From Neoaquamicrobium sediminum (lineage in GTDB: Bacteria > Pseudomonadota > Alphaproteobacteria > Rhizobiales > Rhizobiaceae), in contig NZ_JABETK010000002.1 in the NCBI RefSeq assembly GCF_013240295.1, positions 2,160,990-2,224,989 of the forward strand: a DNA stretch of 64,000 bases, given 5' to 3'. Each line of letters starts with the position of its first letter. Position 1 is the first letter of the stretch. This document shows, one piece after another, positions 44,266 to 53,393 of this stretch. The translations under genes and the position numbers were made by a program. Below the pieces are notes generated by a model. It was not told where the DNA came from. It was given only the letters and a program-made list of their open reading frames with translations, and ran no database searches.

Positions 44266-45501
44266 ATGTCCAAGCTCTCGACACGCGAAAAACTCGCCAT
44301 TCTCGCCGATGCAGCCAAATACGACGCGTCCTGCGCTTCGTCGGGTGCGGCGGGTCGCAATTCGCTCAAAACCAAGGGCATCGGCTCGACGGAAGGCAGC
44401 GGAATCTGCCATTCCTACGCGCCGGATGGGCGCTGCATCTCGCTGCTGAAGATACTTCTGACGAATTTCTGCATCTATGACTGCGCCTATTGCGTGAATC
44501 GCTCGTCGTCGAATGTGAAGCGGGCACGGTTCACGGTCGAGGAGGTGGTCAATCTCACGCTGGATTTCTACAAGCGCAACTATATCGAGGGGTTGTTCCT
44601 GTCCTCCGGCGTGATCCGTTCACCCGACGAGACGATGGCTGAGATGGTGGAGATCGCGCGGCGCCTGCGCATCGATCACGCTTACCAGGGCTACATCCAT
44701 CTCAAGACCATTCCCGAGGCAAGCGACGACTTGGTCGAGCAGGCAGGCCTCTACGCCGACCGGCTTTCCATCAACGTAGAACTCCCGACCGACGCCGGTG
44801 TCCATCAGCTCGCGCCGCAGAAGAAGCCGGAGACAATCCGCGTTTCGATGGCGCGTCTGCGCTCCAGGATCGAGGAGCGGTCGGAGCCAACGATGCGCAC
44901 GAAAAAGCGCGCTCGCTTCGTGCCCGGCGGTCAGTCCACGCAGATGATCGTCGGCGCGGATGCCACGACCGATGCTGACATCCTATCCACCTCGGCGCGG
45001 CTCTATGCGGGCTACCGGCTTCGCCGCGTCTACTACTCGGCGTTCAGCCCGATACCGGATTCGTCGGCCGTCCTGCCGCTGGTGAAGCCACCGCTGATGC
45101 GCGAGCACCGGCTTTATCAGGCCGATTGGTTGATGCGGTTCTATGGCTTCGAGCGTCAGGAAATTACTGCCGGTCGAGCCGACGGCATGCTCGATCTCGA
45201 AGTCGATCCCAAGCTGGCATGGGCACTGGCCAACCGGCACGTATTCCCGCTCGACGTGAACCGGGCGCCGCGTGAACTGCTGCTGCGCGTACCGGGCCTG
45301 GGCGCGAAGGTGGTGGACAGGATGCTCGCCGTGCGGCGCCATCAACGGCTTCGCATCGAAGACCTGGGACGCCTGTGTGCATCCATCGCCAAGGTGCGCC
45401 CCTTCATCGTCGCCGACGGCTGGTCGCCGCGCTCGCTGCTCGACGAGGAAAACCTGCGTGCCCGGCTGACACCGCCCGCACGACAGCTCAGCCTGTTCTG
45501 A
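44266..45501 (+). CDS. Putative DNA modification/repair radical SAM protein
   Basis: A 411-residue radical SAM protein. The cluster motif is CIYDCAYC (CxxxCxxC), preceded by ISLLKILLTNF. The C-terminus carries a helix-hairpin-helix DNA-binding segment (LLLRVPGLGAKVVDRMLAVRR). This is the protein type that is always found linked to a uracil-DNA-glycosylase-like gene, and such a gene follows 2 bases after its stop. It probably acts in DNA repair or base modification with S-adenosylmethionine, but the reaction is unknown. The ATG is directly after a LexA-type box, so SOS control is likely. Confidence 0.9.
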   Translation: MSKLSTREKLAILADAAKYDASCASSGAAGRNSLKTKGIGSTEGSGICHSYAPDGRCISLLKILLTNFCIYDCAYCVNRSSSNVKRARFTVEEVVNLTLDFYKRNYIEGLFLSSGVIRSPDETMAEMVEIARRLRIDHAYQGYIHLKTIPEASDDLVEQAGLYADRLSINVELPTDAGVHQLAPQKKPETIRVSMARLRSRIEERSEPTMRTKKRARFVPGGQSTQMIVGADATTDADILSTSARLYAGYRLRRVYYSAFSPIPDSSAVLPLVKPPLMREHRLYQADWLMRFYGFERQEITAGRADGMLDLEVDPKLAWALANRHVFPLDVNRAPRELLLRVPGLGAKVVDRMLAVRRHQRLRIEDLGRLCASIAKVRPFIVADGWSPRSLLDEENLRARLTPPARQLSLF

Positions 45502-45503
45502 CC

Positions 45504-46943
45504 ATGCGCTTCACGGTCACTCTGTCAGGCGAAACAGATTTCAACGGCTGGCGCGAAGCCGCCCGCGCACTGGCGTTGAACGATGTGAAGGCTGGCGACA
45601 TCGGCTGGCGAACCGGCGAGGACCAGGACCTTTTCGCCAACCCAACGCCCCTGCCCGCCGCGCCGGAAGGCGCGACCATGAATGTGCCTCGCGCATTCAT
45701 CGACAAGGCGCAAGCCGTCATCTGCCATTCTGACCCGCATCGCTTTGCGCTGCTCTATCGCCTGCTTTTGGCAATGCGGAAGACGCCGCATCTGATGAAG
45801 ATCGCATCCGACCCCGACGTCATGGCGCTGCGCGATCTGGAAAAATCGGTACGCCGCGACATCCACAAGATGCGCGCTTTCGTGCGCTTCGTCCGAGTGA
45901 GCGATGGCAGCCACGAACGGTTCGTCGCGTGGTTCGAGCCGGACCACTACATCGTTGAGGGCAACGCACCGTTCTTCGTCCGGCGTTTTGCCGGAATGCA
46001 TTGGACGATCCTCACGCCGCACAGGTCGGTCCAGTGGAATGGCGAGCGTCTGTCGTTCGGCGAAGGCGCTACGAAAGCGGATGCGCCGAAGGAAGACGCA
46101 TCCGACGCGCTCTGGAAAACCTACTTCGCCAACATCTTCAATCCCGCCCGCCTGAAGGTTAAGGCGATGGAGGCCGAGATGCCCAAGAAATACTGGCGGA
46201 ACCTTCCAGAGGCTTCGCTCATTCCAGATTTGATCAAGGGCGCCGAAAGTGCAGCCCGCGACATGCTGGAAAGGATGCCGACAATGCCGGCTCCGCATCA
46301 TGCAAAGATCCAGGAACGTCTTTGGAGTGCACCTCCCGAAGCGCCGCCAGACGATGCAAAATCGCTTGGCGAGCTGCGTCGCCAGGCCGAAGGGTGCCGC
46401 CGGTGTCCGCTCTGGCAGGATGCCACCCAGACAGTGTTCGGCGAAGGGCCGGAGAGCGCCCGCATCGTGTTCGTCGGCGAACAGCCCGGTGACCAGGAGG
46501 ACATAGCAGGCAAGCCTTTCGTGGGCCCGGCCGGCAAAGTGTTCGACGAGGTGATCGAGGAGGCTGGCATCGAAAGACAGAAACTTTACGTCACCAACGC
46601 CGTCAAGCATTTCAAGTTCGAGCCGCGCGGAAAGCGCCGTATTCATCAAAAACCCAATGCCGGGGAGGTGAAGGCCTGTCGCTGGTGGCTCGATCAAGAA
46701 CTGGGATTCATCAAGCCCGACCTCGTCGTCGCCATGGGCGCGACCGCGGCTCAATCGCTTCTGGGCAAGGCCGTTCCCATTACCAGGATGCGCGGCACGA
46801 TCGTCACGCGGGACGACGGTCTGCGCGTCTTTCTCACCATCCACCCGTCCTTCATCCTGCGCATCCCCGAGGCAGCGGAGGCGCAGGCCGAGCGCGAGAG
46901 ATTTCTGGCGGACATGCAGCAGGTGAAGGAATTGGCGGGTTGA
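45504..46943 (+). CDS. UdgX-family uracil-DNA binding protein with DUF4130 domain
   Basis: A 479-residue two-domain protein. The N-terminal half (about residues 75-250) is the DUF4130-like region often fused in this family. The C-terminal half is a UDG-like fold with CRRCPLWQDATQTVFGEGP, the active-site GEQPGDQED, and the characteristic GKRRIHQKP loop (His381). UdgX enzymes use this histidine to form a covalent bond with the abasic site after removing uracil. It is encoded 2 bases after the radical SAM gene and probably belongs to the same SOS operon. The start is the ATG at 45504. Confidence 0.92.
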   Translation: MRFTVTLSGETDFNGWREAARALALNDVKAGDIGWRTGEDQDLFANPTPLPAAPEGATMNVPRAFIDKAQAVICHSDPHRFALLYRLLLAMRKTPHLMKIASDPDVMALRDLEKSVRRDIHKMRAFVRFVRVSDGSHERFVAWFEPDHYIVEGNAPFFVRRFAGMHWTILTPHRSVQWNGERLSFGEGATKADAPKEDASDALWKTYFANIFNPARLKVKAMEAEMPKKYWRNLPEASLIPDLIKGAESAARDMLERMPTMPAPHHAKIQERLWSAPPEAPPDDAKSLGELRRQAEGCRRCPLWQDATQTVFGEGPESARIVFVGEQPGDQEDIAGKPFVGPAGKVFDEVIEEAGIERQKLYVTNAVKHFKFEPRGKRRIHQKPNAGEVKACRWWLDQELGFIKPDLVVAMGATAAQSLLGKAVPITRMRGTIVTRDDGLRVFLTIHPSFILRIPEAAEAQAERERFLADMQQVKELAG

Positions 46944-46970
46944 TCCCCGCTTGGTGGCCGAAAGCCGCCC

Positions 46971-48241
46971 TCAGACGACCAAGATCGCCCGCAGGTCGTT
47001 GACGTTGGTGCCGGTCGGCCCGGGCGCGAACAGATCGTCAACGGCGTCGAACGCCGTCCATGCATCGTTGCGACCTAGAGCTTGCTTGGGGTCGATTCCG
47101 CAGCGCGCATTCGCGCCGCGCTCGTGAAATCCACGAAAGCGCCTGCATTGTCTTCAGATCCGTCGATGCCGTCAGTATCGGCGGCAAAGGCCTGTACGCC
47201 CTCGACACCTTCGATCGCCAGCGCGAGCGCCAGCAGGAATTCGGAGTTGCGCCCGCCCTTGCCGCCCTTGCCTCTGATGGTCACCGTGGTCTCGCCGCCA
47301 GACAGAAGCAGCACCGGTTTGCGGAATGGTCGGTTGCGCGCTGCAATCTCGCGTGCGATCGCGGCGTGCATGCCGGCAACGTCACGCGCTTCGCCTTCGA
47401 TCGCATCGGAGAGGATGACCGCCTCGATGCCGCGACTTCTGGCCTCCTCTGCGGCCGCTTCCAGCGAACGCGCGGCTGAGGCGATCACATGCACCTCATT
47501 GCCGGCAAATGCCGGATCGTCGGGCGACGGCGCTTCGGCCGCCTCAGATTGCAGATGCCGCAGCGCCGCGTCGGGAAGCTTGAGGCCATAGTCGCGCACT
47601 ATCGCAAGTGCTTCCTCGCGGACGGCGTGGTCCGGCACCGTCGGGCCGGAGGCGACAAAGGCCGGATTGTCACCGGGAATGTCCGAAACGACAAGCGAGA
47701 CGACTCTCGCCGGATGTGCCGCGAGCGCCAGCCGCCCGCCCTTGATGGTCGACAGGTGCTTGCGCAGCGTGTTCATTGCCGAGATCGGCGCGCCGGACGC
47801 GAGCAGCGCCTCGTTGACCGCGATTTCATCGGCAAGGCTCATGCCATCCGGCGGCGAAGGCAGCAGCGCCGAGCCGCCGCCCGAGATCAATGCGACGACC
47901 AGATCGTCGGAAGTCAGTCCTTCGACTGACTCAAGCAGTCGCCGCGAAGCGACCAGCCCGGCCTCGTCCGGCACCGGATGCGCTGCCTCGATCACCTCGA
48001 TCCGCTCGCACGGCGCCGCATAGCCGTATCGTGTCACAACCAGCCCTTCCAGCGGCGCATCCCAGGCCTTCTCGAACGCCGCGGCCATCTGCGCCGAAGC
48101 CTTTCCCGCACCGATCACGAGGGTGCGCCCCTTAGGCTTTTGAGGAAGAAAGTCACGAATGACACGTTCGGGGTCGGCAGCCGCAACGGCTGCTGTGAAA
48201 AGCCCGCCAAAAAGGGCGCGGGTATCGAACTCTTCCGCCAT
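46971..48241 (-). CDS. ttuD: Glycerate 2-kinase (TtuD/MOFRL family), 3' frameshift
   Basis: A glycerate kinase of the GckA/TtuD type. Motifs are LVIGAGKASAQMAAAFEKAW, ALISGGGSALLPSPPDGMSLADE, NTLRKHLSTIKGGRLA, PVLLLSGGETTVTIRG, the MOFRL signature GKGGRNSEFLLALAL, and ADTDGIDGSEDNAGAF. The in-frame reading ends early at 47075 in an unrelated tail. Adding one base at the CC (47098-47099) restores GIDPKQALGRNDAWTAF and DDLFAPGPTGTNVNDLRAILVV to a stop at 46971, giving the normal 423 residues. It phosphorylates D-glycerate to 2-phosphoglycerate. It is cotranscribed with guaD and puuD, a sensible outlet for glyoxylate from purine breakdown. Confidence 0.88.
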
Positions 48242-48255
48242 TTCGGATTCCCGTT

Positions 48256-49572
48256 CTATCTGCCGGCGATGGCGCTTTTTGCGGCCCGCCCGGCGACATA
48301 CACCTCGCGTATCGCGCGATCGTCGCCCAATGTCTGTAGCAGGAACAGTTCTTCTGCCAGCGTTTCCACCGTTTCCATGCGCAGGGCCATGCCGGGCGTT
48401 GCCCGTGGGTCAAGCACGACGATGTCGGCGTCCGTACCGGGATCCAGTGTGCCCACCCGGTCCTCGATCGACAGCGCCTTCGCGTTGCCGAGCGTGATCT
48501 GCCAGAAGGCGGCGAGCGGGTTCATCTTCTCGCCCTGCAGCGCGATGACCTTGTAGCCTTCGTCCATGGTGCGCAGCATGGAGTAGTTCGTGCCGCCGCC
48601 GACATCGGTGGCCGCCGCGATCCGCAAGGGCTTGGCCCGCTTCGAATAGCGCTGCCAGTCGAACAGGCCCGAGCCAAGAAAGAGATTGGAGGTCGGACAG
48701 AACACGGCCACCGACCCGGTATCGGACAAGAGGTCGGCCTCACGCTCGGAAAGATGGATGCAGTGGCCGAGAAGCGTTTTAGGCCCCAGCAACCCGTATT
48801 GCGCATAGATGTCCGTGTAGTCCTTCGCCGCCGGATAGAGTTCCTGCGTGAAGGCGATCTCGGCATGGTTCTCCGAGAGATGCGTCTGAATGTGCAGGTC
48901 CGGACGCTCGCGCGCCAGGGCACCGGCCATTTCCATCTGCTCCGGCGAGGACGTGATGGCGAAGCGGGGCGTGATCGCGTAGTGCAGGCGCCCCTTGCCG
49001 TGCCACTCCGCAATCAGCGCCTTGGTATCGTCGTAACCTGCCTGCGGCGTGTCGCGCAGCCCCTCGGGCGCGTTGCGGTCCATCATCACCTTGCCGCCGA
49101 TCGCCAGCATGTCGCGAGACAGCGCCTCGGCGAAGAATGCCTCCGCGCTCTCCTTGTGCACGGAGCAGTAGGCCGCGACCGTCGTCGTGCCGTGCCGCAC
49201 CATCTCATCGAGAAACAGGCGCGCGATGCGTCGTCCGTGCTGCGTGTCGGAAAACTTCGTTTCTTCCGGAAACGTGTAGGTGTTCAGCCAGTCGAGCAGT
49301 TCGGCGCCGTAGCTGCCGATGATCTGCATCTGCGGGAAATGCGCGTGCGCATCGATGAAACCCGGCATCAGGATATGCGGGCGATGGTCGATGATTTCGG
49401 CATCCCGCGCCTCGGCCGAGATGAGCGAGAAATCGCCGACCGCCTCGATCCTGCCGTCGCGGATGAGAATGCCACCGTCTTCCTCGAAGACATAGGCGGC
49501 GGCGCGGTCATCGACACTCTCCGGCTTCGCACGGAAGGAGAGAACGCGCCCGCGCAGCAGCCGCGCGGTCAC
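48256..49572 (-). CDS. guaD: Guanine deaminase
   Basis: A 438-residue amidohydrolase of the guanine deaminase type. It carries the Zn-binding MPGFIDAHAHFPQ, the catalytic-His region LLGHCIHLSEREADLL, THLSEN, and CPTSNLFLGSGLFDW followed by ATDVGGGTNYSMLRTM. It turns guanine into xanthine plus ammonia. The GTG start at 49572 overlaps the stop of puuD (GTGA) and has GAGGAGG 7 bases upstream; an upstream in-frame ATG is inside puuD. It is the second gene of the puuD-guaD-ttuD operon. Confidence 0.93.
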   Translation of the reverse strand: MTARLLRGRVLSFRAKPESVDDRAAAYVFEEDGGILIRDGRIEAVGDFSLISAEARDAEIIDHRPHILMPGFIDAHAHFPQMQIIGSYGAELLDWLNTYTFPEETKFSDTQHGRRIARLFLDEMVRHGTTTVAAYCSVHKESAEAFFAEALSRDMLAIGGKVMMDRNAPEGLRDTPQAGYDDTKALIAEWHGKGRLHYAITPRFAITSSPEQMEMAGALARERPDLHIQTHLSENHAEIAFTQELYPAAKDYTDIYAQYGLLGPKTLLGHCIHLSEREADLLSDTGSVAVFCPTSNLFLGSGLFDWQRYSKRAKPLRIAAATDVGGGTNYSMLRTMDEGYKVIALQGEKMNPLAAFWQITLGNAKALSIEDRVGTLDPGTDADIVVLDPRATPGMALRMETVETLAEELFLLQTLGDDRAIREVYVAGRAAKSAIAGR

Positions 49573-50786
49573 CGCCGAGCCTCCTCGAACCAAGCCACAA
49601 GCAACGCCCGCTCATCGGCTGTCATGGCGGAGACGTTGCCGGGCGGCATGGCGTGGCTGCGCCCGGCCTGCAGGTAAATCTCGCGCGCATGCTCGGCGAT
49701 CTGCACATCGGCATCGAGCGTCACGCCTTTTGGCGCGAAGGTCAGACCCTCCCAGGCCGGCTCGGCCGTGTGGCACATCGCGCAGCGTCCCATCACCGTG
49801 TCGCGCACGGCGGGAAAGTGTGCCGAAGCCATCAGCGTCTCGGCGGTTGACGACACGCGCGCCTCGCCGGTCAGCACCTTCGGCACGGTCGAGAGCCACA
49901 TGATGACGATGAAGAGGATACCCGCCGCCGCCCAGGTCCAGTGCGGCTTTCCCTTTCGCGCATGCATGGTGTTGAAATAGTGCCGGATCAACACGCCGAT
50001 AATGAAGATCAGCGCTGCGATCACCCAGTTGAACTCCGTGGCGAAAGCCAGCGGATAGTGGTTCGACAGCATCAGGAACACGACCGGCAGCGTCAGGTAG
50101 TTGTTGTGCAGCGACCGGGTCTTGGCGATCTTGCCGTATTTCGGATCGGGCTTGCGCCCGGCAATGAGGTCCGCGACCACGATCTTCTGGTTGGGAATGA
50201 TGATGAGGAAGACGTTCGCCGACATGATCGTCGCGGTGAATGCGCCCAGATGCAGGAAGGCGGCACGGCCGGTGAAAAGCTGCGTGTAACCCCATGCCAT
50301 CGCGACCAGGATGGGGAACAGCACCAGCATCAGGAGCGTATCGTTGTCGGAAAGGCGCGACCGGCACAATAGATCGTAGATCACCCAGCCCAGCGCCAGA
50401 GAGGCGAGCGAGATCAGGATCGCGACCGGTTGCGACACGTCGAGCACGTTGCGATCGATCAGGTAGAGGTCGGCGCCGGCATAGTAGACGATGGCGAGCA
50501 GCGCGAAGCCCGACAGCCAGGTCGCGTAGGATTCCCATTTGAACCAGGTCAGGTGTTCGGGCATCCGGGCCGGCGCCACCAGATATTTCTGGATATGGTA
50601 GAAGCCGCCGCCGTGCACCTGCCATTCCTCGCCGTGAGCACCCTCAGGCATGCCGTCGCGGCGCACCAGACCCAGGTCGAGCGCGATGAAGTAGAAGGAC
50701 GAGCCGATCCAGGCGATGGCGGTCACGACATGCAGCCAGCGCACGCCAAAGCTTAGCCAGTCCCAGAAGATCGCGAATTCGTACAT
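49569..50786 (-). CDS. puuD: Membrane-bound urate oxidase (urate hydroxylase) with cytochrome c domain
   Basis: A 405-residue protein, PuuD type (a cytochrome-c-linked urate oxidase, unrelated to the glutamine-amidotransferase PuuD of E. coli). The N-terminal part has about eight membrane helices, beginning EFAIFWDWLSFGVRWLHVVTAIAWIGSSFYF. The C-terminus is a monohaem cytochrome c domain with CAMCH (about residue 345), ending SAMTADERALLVAWFEEA. It oxidises urate to 5-hydroxyisourate, passing electrons to the respiratory chain without making peroxide. The ATG at 50786 (MYEFAIFW) is the family start. It heads the operon with guaD and ttuD and diverges from a LysR gene. Confidence 0.93.
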   Translation of the reverse strand: MYEFAIFWDWLSFGVRWLHVVTAIAWIGSSFYFIALDLGLVRRDGMPEGAHGEEWQVHGGGFYHIQKYLVAPARMPEHLTWFKWESYATWLSGFALLAIVYYAGADLYLIDRNVLDVSQPVAILISLASLALGWVIYDLLCRSRLSDNDTLLMLVLFPILVAMAWGYTQLFTGRAAFLHLGAFTATIMSANVFLIIIPNQKIVVADLIAGRKPDPKYGKIAKTRSLHNNYLTLPVVFLMLSNHYPLAFATEFNWVIAALIFIIGVLIRHYFNTMHARKGKPHWTWAAAGILFIVIMWLSTVPKVLTGEARVSSTAETLMASAHFPAVRDTVMGRCAMCHTAEPAWEGLTFAPKGVTLDADVQIAEHAREIYLQAGRSHAMPPGNVSAMTADERALLVAWFEEARR

Positions 50787-50861
50787 GCCCTTCCCCTCGC
50801 ATTCCGACACACAACCTTACGGCGTCTGGTTCAAACAGGAAGGGGAGAGTTGCACGATGAC

Positions 50862-50880
50862 TTTCAAAAAAAACTGGAAA
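50862..50880. promoter_or_regulatory. Candidate LysR-type site, puuD/lysR intergenic region
   Basis: TTTC-N11-GAAA (50862-50880), a dyad with the T-N11-A spacing typical of LysR operators, lies in the divergent 127-base gap between puuD and the LysR gene. A similar TTTCAAA...TTGGAA motif lies in the uraH/puuE gap. The site is suggestive only. Confidence 0.35.
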
Positions 50881-50913
50881 ATAATGCTGCAATCGCAATC
50901 ATGAGGACACCCC

Positions 50914-51834
50914 TTGGCCTATCTCGACAACGTTGCCGTCTTCGTCAGGGTGGTGGAACTGGGCAATCTGTCGGCCGCCGGCCGCGACATGCGGCTCTCG
51001 CCTGCCGTCGCCTCCAACCGCATCAAGGAACTGGAGAAGCACCTGCGGGTGCGGCTCTTCAACCGCACGACCCGTCAACTCACACCGACGGAGCACGGTC
51101 GCGTTTTCTACGAAGGGGCACGAAAAATCCTCGATGCCGTCGCGGAGGCGGAAGCCGCCGTCAGCGCGCTGTCCGGTCAGCCGCGTGGCACGATCCGCAT
51201 AACCGCGCCGCTGGGGCTCGGACGCAGACTGATCGCCTCGGGCATTCCCGAGTTTCACGACCGCTATCCCGACATCGAGGTGCGGCTGCGGCTGTCGGAC
51301 CACAATGTCGATATCATGAAGGAAGGGATCGACGTCGCGTTCCGGCTCGGGCTCATCGAGGATTCGAGCCTGCGTATGCGCGGTGTCATGGATTGCGAAA
51401 GGGTTCTGGCCGCGGCCCCCTCCTATCTGCAGGCGCGTGGCGAGCCCCAATCACCGCAGGAACTTGTTAACGGCAGGCATGATTGCCTGCTCCTGCGTTT
51501 TCCCGGCGCCAAGGAATATGTGTGGACGCTCAAGACCCCCGACGGATCGCGCAAGTTCGAAGTCCACGGTCCGTTTGATTCTGATGATGGCGACGTCATC
51601 ACCGGCTGGGCGCTGGCCGGTCGGGGCATCATCAACAAGCCGCGCTTCGACATCGAGCCTTTTCTGCGCGATGGACGCCTCAAGGTCATTTTGCCGGATA
51701 CGCCGCCGCCGCCCGTCCAGCTTGCGGCAGTCTATCCGCATCGCAAATTTCAGGACCCGAAGGTAAGGCTCCTGCTCGATTTCATGGCCGAGCGCTGTCA
51801 GCGGATGATCCGCGACATGCTGGCTGGTCGCTGA
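50914..51834 (+). CDS. LysR family transcriptional regulator
   Basis: A 306-residue LysR regulator with an N-terminal HTH (YLDNVAVFVRVVELGNLSAAGRDMRLSPAVASNRIKELEKHLRVRLFNRTTRQLTPTEHG) and a two-lobe effector domain. It begins with a TTG that has GAGGA 6 bases upstream. It is encoded between the puuD operon (divergent) and the dps and xdh genes, so it is the best candidate regulator for purine catabolism here. The effector may be urate or another purine intermediate, by location only. Confidence 0.9.
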   Translation: MAYLDNVAVFVRVVELGNLSAAGRDMRLSPAVASNRIKELEKHLRVRLFNRTTRQLTPTEHGRVFYEGARKILDAVAEAEAAVSALSGQPRGTIRITAPLGLGRRLIASGIPEFHDRYPDIEVRLRLSDHNVDIMKEGIDVAFRLGLIEDSSLRMRGVMDCERVLAAAPSYLQARGEPQSPQELVNGRHDCLLLRFPGAKEYVWTLKTPDGSRKFEVHGPFDSDDGDVITGWALAGRGIINKPRFDIEPFLRDGRLKVILPDTPPPPVQLAAVYPHRKFQDPKVRLLLDFMAERCQRMIRDMLAGR

Positions 51835-51851
51835 ATCTGAAGCCGCCGGAC

Positions 51852-51926
51852 TCAGCCCATGCCGAAGAACGACAGGATGGCGATGACGATAACCACGAGG
51901 CCAACGATATAGATGATGCTGTGCAT
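51852..51926 (-). CDS. 24-residue hydrophobic membrane peptide
   Basis: An ORF of 24 codons: MHSIIYIVGLVVVIVAIL, then SFFGMG and a stop. It is one membrane helix. AAGGGAGAA lies 6 bases upstream of the ATG, a good ribosome site. Tiny proteins of this type (MxxIIYIVGxVVVIxAIL) are common in rhizobia and usually missed in annotation. The function is not known. It lies convergent with the LysR gene and upstream of dps on the opposite strand. Confidence 0.55.
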   Translation of the reverse strand: MHSIIYIVGLVVIVIAILSFFGMG

Positions 51927-52085
51927 GACGGTTCTCCCTTGTTTTCGTCCTGCAACAACAGCTTTGGGCACCTAACGGTTCCGTGATCGTCCGATTCTTC
52001 ACCCATACGGCAACGCAACCGCGTAGCGGTTGACGCGTTGTGGAGGACGATTTCGATTTTGTGCCAGAACCGAAGGAGCGGCGCC

Positions 52086-52574
52086 GTGGCGAACCACAAG
52101 ACCCTCAACGACCTCAAATCCAACGCAAAGAAAGTTGCGATCGAGATACTCAACGCAAGGCTCGCCGACGCCATCGACCTCGCGCTTCTCACCAAGCAGG
52201 CGCACTGGAATCTCAAGGGTCCGCAGTTCATCGCCATTCACGAGATGCTGGACGGTTTCCGCGCGTCCATCGACGGCCACGTCGACACCATAGCCGAGCG
52301 CGCTGTCCAGCTCGGCGGCATGGCGAATGGCACCAGCCAGACGGTGGCGGAAAAGACCACTCTGAAGCCCTACCCGACCGACATTTCGAAAACCAAGGAC
52401 CACCTTGCCGCGCTCATCGAGCGTTACGGCGCGGTTGCGAATTCGGTGCGCGCCGCCATCGACGAGACGGAAGAGGCCGGCGACGCGGATACCGCGGACA
52501 TCTTCACAGCATTCTCCCGGGACCTCGACAAGAACCTTTGGTTCCTTGAGGCACACGTGCAGGAAAAGGAATAG
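52086..52574 (+). CDS. dps: DNA starvation/stationary-phase protection protein Dps
   Basis: A 162-residue ferritin-like four-helix protein of Dps type. It has the ferroxidase residues in LTKQAHWNLKGPQF and MLDGFRASIDGHVDTIAERAVQLGG (His, Asp and Glu), and a C-terminal DLDKNLWFLEAHVQ. It forms dodecamers that oxidise and store iron and protect DNA. The GTG at 52086 is the chosen start: AAGGAG lies 7 bases upstream, and family members begin near this point. Its stop directly abuts that of xdhC (TAG|CTA), so the genes converge with no room for a terminator. Confidence 0.93.
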   Translation: MANHKTLNDLKSNAKKVAIEILNARLADAIDLALLTKQAHWNLKGPQFIAIHEMLDGFRASIDGHVDTIAERAVQLGGMANGTSQTVAEKTTLKPYPTDISKTKDHLAALIERYGAVANSVRAAIDETEEAGDADTADIFTAFSRDLDKNLWFLEAHVQEKE

Positions 52575-53381
52575 CTATACGGCGAGGCCGCGCATGACCT
52601 CAGCCGCCGCCAGCGCGGCGATGACGGCCGGCCTCTTGTCCTTGAGGTCCGCCCCGCCGATTGGGCACACCAGTCGGGCGGCAGCTTCCTCGCTGCCGCC
52701 CGCGTCTTTGAGATACCAGCTTCTGAACGTCGCTCGCTTCGTCTTCGATCCGATCATGCCGACATAGGCCGTATCGCCGCGCGCCAGTGCTTCGGCAACG
52801 ATGAGGAAGTCGAGCGCGTGGTCGTGGGTCAGCACGATGAAGGCCGAGCCAGCCGGGGCCGCGCGAACGGCGTCTTCCGGTACTGCGGTCAGTTCCACGT
52901 CCACGCTTTCCGGCAAGTCCCCGACCGCATCGGCGCGGGTTTCCACCACGGTCACCTTGAGCGGCAGAAGCGCCAGCGCTTCTGCAAGCGCGCGGCCGAC
53001 ATGCCCTCCTCCGAACAGATACACATGCGGTCGCAACGCATCGGCGCGGGCGGTTCTTTCGGCCATTTCCGCGCGCAGGGCTTCATCGGCCAGCGTCAGA
53101 TCGATTTTCACCCGCCCACCGCAGCACTGGCCGATCTCCGGCCCCAGCGGCACGTCGAGGAGATCGGCGGAGGCGGCATCCGCGATCATCTGCCTCGCCC
53201 TGTCGATCGCCATGAACTCGAGCTGCCCGCCGCCGATCGTGCCGAAGATCGCGTCGGGCGAAACCAGCATCCAGGCCCCGGCCTCGCGCGGGGTCGAGCC
53301 GGCCGCCTCGCGCACGTTGACCAACACGACTTCGCCCGCCGCCCCAAGAAATGCTTCCAGGCTTTTCGCCGAAGATACCAT
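52575..53381 (-). CDS. xdhC: Xanthine dehydrogenase accessory protein XdhC
   Basis: A 268-residue XdhC/CoxI-family protein. The N-terminal VLVNVREAAGSTPREAGAWMLV (the GS.PR..G..M signature) and FGTIGGGQLE are followed by a CCGGRV segment with the two cysteines of the family. The C-terminal half is a Rossmann domain (HVYLFGGGHVGRALAEALALL). XdhC sulfurates or loads the molybdenum cofactor before insertion into XdhB. It is last of the uraH-xdhA-xdhB-xdhC operon. Confidence 0.93.
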   Translation of the reverse strand: MVSSAKSLEAFLGAAGEVVLVNVREAAGSTPREAGAWMLVSPDAIFGTIGGGQLEFMAIDRARQMIADAASADLLDVPLGPEIGQCCGGRVKIDLTLADEALRAEMAERTARADALRPHVYLFGGGHVGRALAEALALLPLKVTVVETRADAVGDLPESVDVELTAVPEDAVRAAPAGSAFIVLTHDHALDFLIVAEALARGDTAYVGMIGSKTKRATFRSWYLKDAGGSEEAAARLVCPIGGADLKDKRPAVIAALAAAEVMRGLAV

Positions 53382-53393
53382 CGCGGCCGCCCG

